Below are positions 1-7,957 of a DNA stretch of 64,000 nt, in pieces. The DNA lies in the NCBI RefSeq assembly GCF_015140455.1, contig NZ_AP024094.1, positions 1,798,001 to 1,862,000 on the forward strand. The letters are read 5' to 3'. This DNA comes from Jeongeupia sp. HS-3 (GTDB lineage Bacteria > Pseudomonadota > Gammaproteobacteria > Burkholderiales > Chitinibacteraceae). The position numbers were made by a program, and so were the translations under genes. The first letter of the stretch is position 1, and every line of letters starts with the position of its first letter. Below the pieces are notes generated by a model. That model saw only the letters and a list, made by a program, of their open reading frames with translations, was not told the DNA's origin and made no database searches.

Positions 1-942
1 CGCGCTCTCCGAAATCTGGTCGACGCTGACCGACATCTGCTCGATCGCCGCCGCCGTCGCCGCGGTCGCGTCCGACGACTGCCGTGCGGACTGGTTGATC
101 TGCGTCATCTGGCCCGAAAGGCTGGCGGCGGCATGACCGAGCGCGCCCGAACCGCGCTGGATGCCTTCGATCATCTGCCGCAGGCTGCCCTGCATCGTCG
201 CCACCGCGCCAAGCAGGCTGTCCGGCGCGACCTTGCCGTCGATATGGCGGCTCAGATCACCGGCGGCAATCGCCTGCGCCACTTCGGTCGCGTAATCGGG
301 CTCGCCACCAAGACGGCTGTAAATGCGCCGTGACATCATCACCGCCACCGCAATCACCACCGCCAGCACCACCAGGCCGATCAGCAGGAAGCTCAGCGCG
401 TAGCGCCAGTAGGCGCGGTCGATGTCGTCGGTGAATACGCCAAAGCCGATGATCCAGTCCCAGCCCGGCACCTTGATCACGCCGTTGATCTTGGGCACTT
501 CGATCTCGCTGCCGGGGCGCTTGGTCACGATGTCGGTGTAACCGAAATCGCTCTTGGCCAGCACATCCATATAGGCCTGATGCGTGCTGCGGCCATCGGG
601 CAGTTTCGAGCCGAAATCGATCTTGCCGACCCGCTTCGGGTTCGGATGGGCCAGGATCCTGGCATCCATGGTGCGGACGAAGACATAGTCATCGCCCTTG
701 ACGAGGCCGGATGCCGCATCGATGGCGCGGGCCTGGGCTTCGTCGCGCGTCAGCTTGCCGCTTTGCTCCAGCGCCTGGTAGCGCTTCATCTGCCCGACCG
801 CCAGGTCAAGAACGAGCCTGATCTCGCCACGGCGCTCCTGCAGCATGGTGGAACGGATGGTTTGCAAGGCATAGCCCGCGATGATGACCAGACCGATCAC
901 CGCACAAACGACGATCAGGCCCAATCGGGTGGAAAGCTTCAT
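1..942 (-). CDS. Methyl-accepting chemotaxis protein (partial, C-terminus outside window)
   Basis: The first 314 codons of an inner-membrane chemoreceptor are present; the gene continues past the left edge. The start is the ATG at 942, preceded by a GGAG ribosome site. Visible order: membrane segment at residues 7-29, a periplasmic single Cache-like sensor (about 35-185, with the GDDYVFVRTMDARILAHP stretch usual for this fold), a second membrane segment (about 187-207), a HAMP linker (about 208-262), and the start of the coiled-coil signalling domain (QMSVSVDQISESA). By family it senses small molecules outside the membrane and controls CheA through CheW. The ligand cannot be read from sequence; organic acids are common ligands for this sensor type. 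It appears monocistronic on its upstream side. Confidence 0.93.
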   Translation of the reverse strand, partial: MKLSTRLGLIVVCAVIGLVIIAGYALQTIRSTMLQERRGEIRLVLDLAVGQMKRYQALEQSGKLTRDEAQARAIDAASGLVKGDDYVFVRTMDARILAHPNPKRVGKIDFGSKLPDGRSTHQAYMDVLAKSDFGYTDIVTKRPGSEIEVPKINGVIKVPGWDWIIGFGVFTDDIDRAYWRYALSFLLIGLVVLAVVIAVAVMMSRRIYSRLGGEPDYATEVAQAIAAGDLSRHIDGKVAPDSLLGAVATMQGSLRQMIEGIQRGSGALGHAAASLSGQMTQINQSARQSSDATAATAAAIEQMSVSVDQISESA

Positions 943-1181
943 TGGATAACTCCGGCGCCTCCCTGACGAGGCTTGATGACGCGGCATGACCCGCTCGTGG
1001 CAGATCCCTTGTCGCTAAGTATTAGTAATTTGTAATTTTCTTACTTACAGAACGGATTATATCCAAGCTCGCACCGTGATGATGACATTGGTGTGCGCGG
1101 GCCATGGCCAGAAATCTCGCCGCTGTGACGGACAGGCGCTATAAAAACACGGCGTTCACGTCATCAACATAAGGAACAACC
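943..1181. other. Divergent intergenic region
   Basis: These 239 bases separate the chemoreceptor and the GFA-fold gene, which are transcribed away from each other. An AT-rich stretch at about 1018-1060 is the likely promoter zone. I see no convincing hexamer pair, RNA gene or repeat. Confidence 0.4.
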
Positions 1182-1529
1182 ATGATCTATCGCGGCAGCT
1201 GTCATTGCGGGCGCATTGCGTTCGACGTCGAAGGCGAAATCGGTACGGTGATCGAATGCAACTGTTCGATCTGCCGGCGCCGCGGCCACCTGCTGTGGTT
1301 CGTGCCGCGCGCCAGCCTCAAGCTGGTGACGCCGGAAGCGGACCTGAGCACGTACACCTTCAACAAACACGTGATTCAGCACCATTTCTGTCCGACTTGC
1401 GGCTGCGGCCCGTTCGGGCGCGGCAGCGATCCGGCCGGCAACGAGATCGCGGCGGTGAATGTGCGCTGCCTTGAGGGCATCGAGCCCGCCAGCCTGCAGA
1501 TCCAGCAGTACGACGGCCGCAGCAAATAG
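1182..1529 (+). CDS. GFA/CENP-V family zinc-binding protein
   Basis: A complete 115-residue protein of the glutathione-dependent formaldehyde-activating (GFA) fold. The zinc-binding cysteines are plain: CHCG at residues 7-10, CNCSIC near 27-32, and FCPTCGCGPFG around 69-79. The length is normal for the single-domain family. Most members have no proven substrate, so the GFA name describes the fold rather than a proven formaldehyde reaction. It stands alone, divergent from the chemoreceptor, and shares a bidirectional terminator with the convergent phospholipase gene. Confidence 0.88.
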   Translation: MIYRGSCHCGRIAFDVEGEIGTVIECNCSICRRRGHLLWFVPRASLKLVTPEADLSTYTFNKHVIQHHFCPTCGCGPFGRGSDPAGNEIAAVNVRCLEGIEPASLQIQQYDGRSK

Positions 1530-1548
1530 CCGGTTGCCGCCCGGAATG

Positions 1549-1576
1549 AAAAACGCCCCGCATTGCGGGGCGTTTT
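1549..1576. terminator. Bidirectional rho-independent terminator
   Basis: The stem CGCCCCGC/GCGGGGCG is flanked by A and T runs (AAAA...TTTT), so it can serve both the GFA gene and the convergent phospholipase gene. Confidence 0.85.
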
Positions 1577-1594
1577 GCGTGGCTTGAACCACAC

Positions 1595-4500
1595 TCAGCA
1601 GCTACCGAGATCCTCCCACGGTTTGGCGCTGCCGCTGTTGGTATCGGGGCGTTCGCCCTGTGTCCACCATTTGGCGCGGTAGTTGCGGCCGTTGTAGCCG
1701 ACGGTTGCCCCGGCATCGTAGGCGGCGGCCGACCCCCATTCGGCGGCGCAGGTCGACGTCACGCTCATCATCATTGGTGCCGGTACGGCACGCAGGCTCG
1801 CCAGCGGCTGGCCCGAGGCGGCGACCGCCTTGATCTCGTCGACGCCCAGCGCACGCGTCCATACGGCAACGTCGTCGAAGGCGATGGCGAAACGCTCTGC
1901 CGGGGTGCGGCTGTAATAATCGCCGCGCGCGTCTTCGTTCAGCGCCCAGCGCCCGTAGCTCGGCACCACATTGCCGGTGACGTTGCTGAAACTGACGACG
2001 GTTTCGCGCACATCGGTCGCCGATTGGCTGGCGTAGCAGCGCATGGTCTTGGCCGCCTTGTCGACGCAGATCGCCACGTAGCACCAGATATCGAGCGGCA
2101 TCGCCAGATAGCCGTCGGCACGGTTGGTGCCGTCGCCGACATTGAACTTGAAGCGGCCGTCGCCCGACGCACCGATCGAGAAGCCGGCGTTCTTGCCGGT
2201 CGCCCAGTCCTTGTTGGCAACGATGCTGGTCATCCTGGTGCCCATGTTTGAGGGCATCTTCACCCAGCAAGCGAAGGTGAACGCGTTACTGGCCGCGCTG
2301 ACGTCGTAGGGCAGGAAAGCGGCGGCGGCCTGCAATGCATCGAGGCGGATGCCGTTGCCGTACTGCGCGGCCGGATACGTCACCGGGCCGGTGACGGTTG
2401 CGGTACTGCCGGCGACGTCGTCGCTGCCGTCGGCGTCAAAGCGGTGGTAATGCGCCAGCCCGCCCAGCAAGGCAGCGCCCCAAGCCGATGGCGCCGGCGT
2501 CGGCGCGGTCCGCAAGGTCTGGATCGGCTGGTTGGCCGAGGCGATCGCCTGGATGTCGCTCGCCACCAGCGCCCTGCCCCATACGGCCAGATCGTCGAAC
2601 TCGATAAGGAAACGCTCGGCCGGATAGCGGCTGTAATAGGTGCCGCGGCCGTCTTCGTTCAGCGCCCAGCGGCCAAAGCTCGGGACGATATTGCCGCTGA
2701 CATTGGCGTAGCTGAGCACGGCCTCGGCGACGCTGCCGGCGGCATTACTGGCATAGCAGCGCATCGTTCTGGTCGCGGTATCGACGGCGATCGCCACATA
2801 GACCCAACTGCCGGTGACCATGGCCAGATAGCCGTCGGCGCGGTTGGTGCCGTCGCCGATATTGAACTTGAAGCGGCCATCGCCCGAATGACCGATCGAG
2901 ATGCCGGCGTTCTTGCCGCTCGCCCAGTCCTTGTTGGCGACGATGCTGGTCATGGTCGTGCCCATATTGGTCGGCATCCTGACCCAGAAGCCCAGGGTGA
3001 AATTGCCGCCGCTCATGTCGAACGGCAGAAAGGCCGCGGCGGCCTGCAGCGCGTCGAGCCTGATGCCGCCGCCGAATTTCCCAGCCGCCGGGTACGCCAC
3101 CGGGCCGGTGCTGCTCAATGCGGCGCTGCCGGCCTCGTCGCTGCCGTTGCCTTCAAAGCGGTAGTAATGACTCATGCCGCTGAGCAAAGCAGCGGTGAAA
3201 CCCGCCCCCGCCCCCGCGCCGGGCACTGGCGTGGGGGTCGGTGCGGGCGTCGGGCTCGGCGTCACCCCGGCGATGCCGAGCCGGCCCGGAAAGGTCATGC
3301 TCGTGCCGCCTTCGATATGGCCGCAATACTCGTAAACGAAGGTATTGCCGGTGTCGCCGGCGACCAGCAGCATGAAGTCGTACCAGTTGCTGCGCGTCGC
3401 CAGCGACAGCGTCACCGTGGCATTGGCGGCAATGACTTGCGGCGTGCGCTGGCCGACGAGGTAGTCGTCGATGTTGACGGTGATCGCCACGGCCGCGCGG
3501 TTCTGGATGCTCACACTCACCACGCCGCCGGCCGGATTCGGCACCACGCTCACCTGCGGATACGCGCCCCCCTGCAATGCGCTCGGCAGCAGGCTGCCGG
3601 CGAAACGACGGTAAAAGCTGTTGGGGCCGTGCACGGCAATATCGAAGCGCCCCGAGCTGACCGCGCTGGCATCGATGATCTGGGTCTGGCTGCCGGCGGC
3701 GGGCACGGTGACGAAGATGGGTGCAAAGGTCAGCGTGCCGTAGCCGTGGATATCGAACGCCGCGCCCTGCGTTCCGCCATTGGCGAACGACAGTGTCAGC
3801 TTCTTGCTCGCGGGATCGACGCTGGCGTTGAGATCGGGTTGCACCGCCACCGGCCGCAACGGCCGGGCGCCGCCACTTTCGACCCCCGGTGCCGACACCT
3901 CGCCATTGGGAACGGCCGCCGGCAGGCTGGCGCAGGCGAAGTTCGCATCGCTCGCCAGCGTCGCGGTATTCGGCAAGCTGGAGGGGAAGCCATAGCCGCT
4001 GGCGGCAAAGTCGAAGCCATCCATCAAATCGCCGCACACGCTGCGGCGCCACGCGCTGATGTTCGGCTCCTGCACGCCGGTAAAGCGCTCGAGGAAACGC
4101 AAGGTCGACGTGTGATCGCTGGCCTGACTATGTACCCAGCCGCCGACGCTCCATGGCGAGATCAGCCAGGTCGGGATGCGGTGGCCAAGGCCCAGCGGAT
4201 AGCCGCTGTTCCATTCATTGGTCGTGCCGATCGGCGGTGTTGGCGGTACCACGTGGTCGAAGATGCCGCCATTTTCGTCATAGGTGTAAATGAATACCGT
4301 CTTGGCCCATACCGCCGGGTTGCTGGCAAGCGCATCGAGAAAGATCTTGGCGTAATCGCCGCCGACATTGGGGCTGTAGTGCGGATGCTCGGACAGCGCC
4401 GCCGGGGCGATGATCCAGCTCACCGCCGGCAAGGCATCGTTGGCGACATCCTGCGCGAAGGCGTTGCGTGCGCGGCGCACCATGCCCTTTTGATACAGCG

Positions 4501-5230
4501 GCGATGTCGTGGCGGCATTTTTGAAATTGCTGAACCACGCCAGCGCGTTGTCGTCGTAATTATCCTGCTCCTGATACATCTTCCACGAGATGCCGGCCGC
4601 TTCGAGCCGCTCGGCGTAGGTCGTCCAGGTAAAGGGTTTGCTCTCGTCGTTGTTCATCGACGCGCCATTGGCCCATTGTCCCTGGCCATTGGCGCCCGAC
4701 ATCAGGAACAGCCGGTTCGGATTGGTACTGGTATTGGCCGAACAGAAATAGTGATCGCAGGTGGTGAACGCATCGGACAGCGCATGGTGGAACGGGATAT
4801 CGGCGCGGGTGTAATACGCCATGCCGTTATTGCCCTTGTTGGGAATCCATTTGTCCATCACGCCGGCATTGAACGCCTGCCTGCCGTCGGTCCAGCTATG
4901 GGCGACATCGACCATGCATTGACCATTGGTGGTGGCGCCATTGAGCCGGAACGGCCAGATCACCTTGCCGGCGGCGCTCTTCTGCGCAAACACGCTGCTG
5001 CCGTCGGGCAGGCGCAAGGGGTGCGGATCGTTGTAGCCGCGCACGCCGTTGAGCGTGCCGAGGTAATGGTCGAACGCACGGTTCTCCTGACTCAGGATCA
5101 CCACATGCGCCACCGAGGCCAGGCTGCCGCCCGAAGGCGTGCCGGCGGCCAGGACTTTTTGCAGGCTGAGCGGCAAAGCGCTCAGCGCCGCACCGACCCC
5201 ACCGTACTTGAGGAAATGCCGTCGATTCAT
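1595..5230 (-). CDS. Secreted phospholipase C with two LamG domains and a C-terminal chitin-binding module
   Basis: A 1211-residue exported phosphoesterase of the bacterial phospholipase C/acid phosphatase family. A twin-arginine signal (NRRHFLK plus a hydrophobic stretch, residues 1-30) indicates folded export. The catalytic domain (about 40-400) has SQENRAFDHYLG and YDENGGIFDHV, both typical metal-ligand motifs. A PLC C-terminal-type region follows (about 450-640). A TPAPTPTPVP linker leads to two LamG/concanavalin-like domains (about 677-880 and 910-1110) that resemble each other strongly, so a recent internal duplication is likely. The last 55 residues are a CBM5/12-like chitin-binding domain (YNGRNYRAKWWTQGERP). 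Usual PLCs are about 650-750 residues, so the C-terminal 550 are extra. The start ATG has GGAGTGAGAG before it, and a Pho-box-like site lies upstream, suggesting induction by phosphate starvation. Confidence 0.88.
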   Translation of the reverse strand: MNRRHFLKYGGVGAALSALPLSLQKVLAAGTPSGGSLASVAHVVILSQENRAFDHYLGTLNGVRGYNDPHPLRLPDGSSVFAQKSAAGKVIWPFRLNGATTNGQCMVDVAHSWTDGRQAFNAGVMDKWIPNKGNNGMAYYTRADIPFHHALSDAFTTCDHYFCSANTSTNPNRLFLMSGANGQGQWANGASMNNDESKPFTWTTYAERLEAAGISWKMYQEQDNYDDNALAWFSNFKNAATTSPLYQKGMVRRARNAFAQDVANDALPAVSWIIAPAALSEHPHYSPNVGGDYAKIFLDALASNPAVWAKTVFIYTYDENGGIFDHVVPPTPPIGTTNEWNSGYPLGLGHRIPTWLISPWSVGGWVHSQASDHTSTLRFLERFTGVQEPNISAWRRSVCGDLMDGFDFAASGYGFPSSLPNTATLASDANFACASLPAAVPNGEVSAPGVESGGARPLRPVAVQPDLNASVDPASKKLTLSFANGGTQGAAFDIHGYGTLTFAPIFVTVPAAGSQTQIIDASAVSSGRFDIAVHGPNSFYRRFAGSLLPSALQGGAYPQVSVVPNPAGGVVSVSIQNRAAVAITVNIDDYLVGQRTPQVIAANATVTLSLATRSNWYDFMLLVAGDTGNTFVYEYCGHIEGGTSMTFPGRLGIAGVTPSPTPAPTPTPVPGAGAGAGFTAALLSGMSHYYRFEGNGSDEAGSAALSSTGPVAYPAAGKFGGGIRLDALQAAAAFLPFDMSGGNFTLGFWVRMPTNMGTTMTSIVANKDWASGKNAGISIGHSGDGRFKFNIGDGTNRADGYLAMVTGSWVYVAIAVDTATRTMRCYASNAAGSVAEAVLSYANVSGNIVPSFGRWALNEDGRGTYYSRYPAERFLIEFDDLAVWGRALVASDIQAIASANQPIQTLRTAPTPAPSAWGAALLGGLAHYHRFDADGSDDVAGSTATVTGPVTYPAAQYGNGIRLDALQAAAAFLPYDVSAASNAFTFACWVKMPSNMGTRMTSIVANKDWATGKNAGFSIGASGDGRFKFNVGDGTNRADGYLAMPLDIWCYVAICVDKAAKTMRCYASQSATDVRETVVSFSNVTGNVVPSYGRWALNEDARGDYYSRTPAERFAIAFDDVAVWTRALGVDEIKAVAASGQPLASLRAVPAPMMMSVTSTCAAEWGSAAAYDAGATVGYNGRNYRAKWWTQGERPDTNSGSAKPWEDLGSC

Positions 5231-5324
5231 CTCTCACTCCGTGTTGTTATGCCCCCTTCTGCGAGAGGGCATCGCACTGTGCACGGCGAATATGAATCGC
5301 AGCTTTCCGCTTGGTGAATTTGTC

Positions 5325-5342
5325 ACGACATCTAGATGACAT
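5325..5342 (-). promoter_or_regulatory. Candidate Pho box upstream of phospholipase C
   Basis: On the minus strand the 18 bases ATGTCATCTAGATGTCGT form two 7-mers separated by CTAG. This fits the PhoB box layout (CTGTCAT-N4-CTGTCAT) with three mismatches. It lies about 95 bases before the phospholipase start, where phosphate-scavenging genes usually carry this site. Confidence 0.55.
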
Positions 5343-5431
5343 GACCAAAGCGGCACCACGGCCAAGGCTGACAGAACTACAATCGGAGCATCGCGGGCTT
5401 CCGCTCCGCCCGCGACCCCACGGAGTACTAC

Positions 5432-6142
5432 ATGCTGCAAACGATCACCGCCTTCCTCGGCAACATCCTGCTGGTTGTCGCCGCGCTGATGCCCATCCTC
5501 AATCCGCCGGGGCACGCGCCGATTTTTCTGTCGATGACCACCGCGTACAACGAGCAGGAAAAAGCCATCCTCGCCCGCCGCGTGGGCATCTACAGCTTCT
5601 TCCTGATTCTGGTGAGCATGTTCACCGGCAGCTATGTGCTGAATTTTTTCGAGGTTTCGCTGCCGATCATCCGCGTTGCCGGCGGCCTCTTGGTCGCCGC
5701 GGCCGGGTGGAAGCTGCTGTCGGACGAAGGCAAGAACAGCAACCGCAAGCTGGAAGAACAGGCGGTGGCGCTGGAGCACAGCGCCGAGGAGCTGCGCTCG
5801 CGCGCCTTCTATCCGCTGACCTTTCCGATCACCGTCGGCCCCGGCACGATCACCGTCGCCATCACGCTCGGCGCCGGCCTCAAGGGCCCGGGCCTGCTGC
5901 ACCGGCTGGACATGCCGATCGCCAGCATCATCGCCACCGCGCTCGTCGCCTACTCGCTGTACTTCTGCTACCGCTACGCCGAACGCATCATGCGGCTGCT
6001 CGGCAGCACCGGCACCATCGTGTTCCTGCGGCTGTCGGCCTTCATCCTGTTCTGCCTCGGCGTGCAGATCGTCTGGGATGGCGCGAGTGCGCTGCTAGCG
6101 GATTTCGTTGCGCACTCGGCGCCGGCGTTGCTACACCGCTAA
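5432..6142 (+). CDS. MarC family integral membrane protein
   Basis: A 236-residue inner-membrane protein with about six hydrophobic segments and the family signature around MPILNPPGHAPIFL near the N-terminus and PLTFPITVGPGTITVAI in the middle (about 131-147). Length matches the family. Despite the name, MarC proteins have not been shown to cause multidrug resistance, and their transported substrate is unknown. The start is preceded by ACGGAG. It is divergent from the phospholipase gene and followed by a strong terminator, so it is probably monocistronic. Confidence 0.92.
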   Translation: MLQTITAFLGNILLVVAALMPILNPPGHAPIFLSMTTAYNEQEKAILARRVGIYSFFLILVSMFTGSYVLNFFEVSLPIIRVAGGLLVAAAGWKLLSDEGKNSNRKLEEQAVALEHSAEELRSRAFYPLTFPITVGPGTITVAITLGAGLKGPGLLHRLDMPIASIIATALVAYSLYFCYRYAERIMRLLGSTGTIVFLRLSAFILFCLGVQIVWDGASALLADFVAHSAPALLHR

Positions 6143-6163
6143 GGTCATAACGTCTGGCCAAAC

Positions 6164-6194
6164 AAAAAGCCCACCAGATCGGTGGGCTTTTTTT
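6164..6194 (+). terminator. Rho-independent terminator after marC-like gene
   Basis: The stem AGCCCACC/GGTGGGCT with an eight-base loop is followed by a seven-T run. Confidence 0.88.
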
Positions 6195-6220
6195 GAGCTG
6201 CGTGGTCGCTTATTTAGCAC

Positions 6221-6251
6221 GTAGGTTGGGCTGAATGAAATGAAGCCCAAC
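6221..6251 (+). repeat. REP-like hairpin, left copy flanking rayT
   Basis: This 31-base unit contains a self-complementary GTTGGGCT/AGCCCAAC stem around an 11-base loop. It is a perfect inverted repeat of the unit at 6832-6862, with the RayT gene between them. That arrangement is the standard REP-RayT architecture. Confidence 0.85.
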
Positions 6252-6259
6252 ATCGACAT

Positions 6260-6799
6260 TCACCCCGCTCCCCCCTGCTCACCAAAACGCCCTTCCACAT
6301 CCGATTCACCACCCCAATCTGCCGCCAACAACCCTGCGGCAACATAGCGATGCACGCTTGAGTAAGGCCAATCCACGGCTCGATGGGCATGACCATGTTT
6401 GACCGGGTTGATGTGAATGTAATCGACATGCGCCTGCAAATCCGCTTCATCCCGGATTTGATGTTCCCAATACCGCCGTTGCCAAACGCCCCGTTCTCGC
6501 TTGCGGCTTCGACTTTCGCGAACAAGCTCGACTCTGGGAAGCTGCCGGGAAAATCCGGCCTTGATCAGCGACCAACGCAGGGAATAATCAGCGTCACCAA
6601 GCGGCAAAGACCAGATGGCATGCAGATGGTCTGGCAACACCACCATGGCAACAATCTGAAATGGGTGTGTCACCTGCACTTTTCGCATAACTTGCCGTAA
6701 GCCATCAATATGGCGAATCAGCAAGTCTTGGCGGCGGTCAGCCAGATTGACCGTGAAGAAATAAGTGCCTCCTTCCAAACGAGCCCGTCGATAGCGCAT
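6260..6799 (-). CDS. rayT: REP-associated tyrosine transposase (RayT, Y1_Tnp family)
   Basis: A 179-residue single-strand-acting transposase of the IS200/IS605-related Y1 family. The HUH-type pair is in LPDHLHAIWSLP (about residues 55-66). The catalytic tyrosine is in DYIHINPVKHGHAHR (about 126-140), and WQRRYWEHQIRDEAD is a further typical RayT stretch. Length is normal for the family. RayTs bind and cut REP hairpins and are thought to spread them, often as domesticated single-copy genes. Here the gene lies inside a perfect 31-base inverted pair of REP-like hairpins, which strongly supports the assignment. No truncation is visible. Confidence 0.93.
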   Translation of the reverse strand: MRYRRARLEGGTYFFTVNLADRRQDLLIRHIDGLRQVMRKVQVTHPFQIVAMVVLPDHLHAIWSLPLGDADYSLRWSLIKAGFSRQLPRVELVRESRSRKRERGVWQRRYWEHQIRDEADLQAHVDYIHINPVKHGHAHRAVDWPYSSVHRYVAAGLLAADWGGESDVEGRFGEQGGAG

Positions 6800-6831
6800 G
6801 ATTCGACACTCCGCAAGAGGATGGATTGAGC

Positions 6832-6862
6832 GTTGGGCTTCATTTCATTCAGCCCAACCTAC
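6832..6862 (-). repeat. REP-like hairpin, right copy flanking rayT
   Basis: Perfect reverse complement of 6221-6251, able to form the same eight-pair hairpin. It lies about 33 bases upstream of the rayT start. Confidence 0.85.
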
Positions 6863-7056
6863 GGGCTGATTAATTCAATGGGGCCAATCTCCCCGGCTAA
6901 CGATGGAGGCCCGCGCGCGCGTCTTGTATCAGGGTCCGGGCTGAATAGGCCCAAGATGACCGTTTGTAGTGTTGCAGCCCTTCACCTTCTCGCGCATTCA
7001 AGCGGCGGTGCGGCCATTTGCCGAACGACAACGTCCTTTAGCAAGGGACGGGGGAG
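6863..7056. other. Non-coding stretch between REP element and gene cassette
   Basis: About 190 bases with no credible gene. On the minus strand a GTTAGCC at 6895-6901 resembles an integron core site but breaks the GTTRRRY rule at one base, so I do not call a second attC. A short alternating GC run occurs near 6910-6920. Confidence 0.4.
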
Positions 7057-7117
7057 TCCTTGTAGTTTAAATTAACGGGCGGGCGGTAGCCCATCCTGGT
7101 TGAATGAAGTGTTAGGC
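7057..7117 (-). other. attC-like recombination site of a gene cassette
   Basis: Read on the minus strand it starts with the core GCCTAAC (7117-7111), then ACTTCATTCAAC, the same box found in many class 1 cassettes. A GGGC-TACC-GCCC hairpin follows, then GTTAATTTAAAC, which mirrors the first box. The final core (expected GTTRRRY) reads TACAAGG and is degenerate. The order R''-L''-hairpin-L' is that of an integron attC site. Confidence 0.68.
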
Positions 7118-7735
7118 TTCATGCCGAGCATTTAAATGGCTTTGGCAGAACAGCAAAGAAGGTCCCGCCATTTGACCTAACAGATTTTGATGTGGCTTAA
7201 GAAAATCAAGAAGCGATTGAGCCTTTTGCTGGTGATATTTAAAAATGAAGTATGGATCAACGTTGTTGCGGTAGAGGGCAAGAGCCTCACAGTAGAGGCA
7301 CGTTAGTTTGTGTAACCGTATAACCGCAATTTCGAACGCTTTGGTATTGATGCAGCTTGGTTCAAGAATCCCCCAAACAACATCTCCGAATTCAATGGTC
7401 TCTTCAGATTTATTGTGCGTGGCGAGTTTACGCTGGAGCCAGTGTTCAACCTCCTCATCTGCCTTTGTCACGTGGGCAAGTAGATCGCGCTTTAACGTCT
7501 CGTCCTGAGCATCTGAAAGTTGCTGGCTCTGTAGGTGAATAGTATATACAAGCAAAAGAATGCTAATAAAGGAAAGCAGGACACCTGCTACCCCTCCGAA
7601 ATATCCACCAAACTGGTTCCAATTTTCACCATTTGTCGAAAAAGGATGCCCATGTCCAACGTACATGTAATAGGCGCCACCTACTACGGACATTAGTAGA
7701 ATTCCAATTGCCAAAGCGAAAAAAATTTTGAACAT
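7112..7735 (-). CDS. putAbiC-like membrane protein, cassette-borne
   Basis: A 207-residue protein with two membrane segments (about residues 4-25 and 43-66) followed by a soluble, partly helical domain. The stretch FGGYFGGVAGVLLSFISILLLVYTIHLQSQQL resembles the N-terminus of 'putative phage abortive infection' (putAbiC) proteins, where a similar membrane-plus-TIxLQxxxL pattern is common. That link is by pattern only. I chose the ATG at 7735 over one 24 codons upstream because it lies three bases after GTTAGGC, exactly as in integron cassettes. The stop codon TAA sits inside the GCCTAAC core of the attC, also typical of cassettes. Base composition is visibly more AT-rich than its neighbours, consistent with transfer. 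No Shine-Dalgarno site is visible, again common in cassettes. Confidence 0.72.
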   Translation of the reverse strand: MFKIFFALAIGILLMSVVGGAYYMYVGHGHPFSTNGENWNQFGGYFGGVAGVLLSFISILLLVYTIHLQSQQLSDAQDETLKRDLLAHVTKADEEVEHWLQRKLATHNKSEETIEFGDVVWGILEPSCINTKAFEIAVIRLHKLTCLYCEALALYRNNVDPYFIFKYHQQKAQSLLDFLKPHQNLLGQMAGPSLLFCQSHLNARHEA

Positions 7736-7910
7736 GATGCCTAACGTAGTGTATGCACCATGGTGCATAGCACGGTAAATAAAGAAATATGCGAGATATC
7801 CGATCACACCATCGGCATATTACGTACCTTCTAAAAGGTTACTATTTTTCTATCTGCGAGTGTACACGGCGGCCGCTCTCGCGGCGTACTGCGCCTATCG
7901 CCACAAACGC

Positions 7911-7941
7911 AAAAAAGCCCACCATCAAGGCGGGCTTTTTC
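7911..7941 (-). terminator. Terminator of the ubiH-like/dsbC operon
   Basis: The stem AAGCCC/GGGCTT has a short internal bulge and A/T runs on both sides. It lies about 15 bases past the dsbC stop. Confidence 0.8.
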
Positions 7942-7957
7942 GTTACAGCAAACGCGC

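Larger units (their letters stand above)
7057..7744 (-). mobile_element. Solitary integron-type gene cassette
   Basis: The unit starts at a GTTAGGC core (minus strand, 7745-7739), runs ATC-ATG into one gene, and ends in an attC-like site at 7117-7057. No integrase gene is visible in the window, so this looks like a lone cassette inserted at a secondary site or the rest of a lost array. Confidence 0.62.

Noticed and set aside
1360-1716. Minus-strand open frames over the GFA gene
   Set aside because: They cross a strong terminator and overlap two assigned genes.
2444-5317. A 957-codon open frame on the plus strand opposite the phospholipase
   Set aside because: It is Arg/Ala/Gly/His-rich with no recognisable motif and mirrors the minus-strand gene; GC-rich codon bias creates such shadows.
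6895-6901. GTTAGCC as a second integron core site
   Set aside because: It breaks the GTTRRRY rule and lies over 150 bases from the first core with no matching inner boxes.
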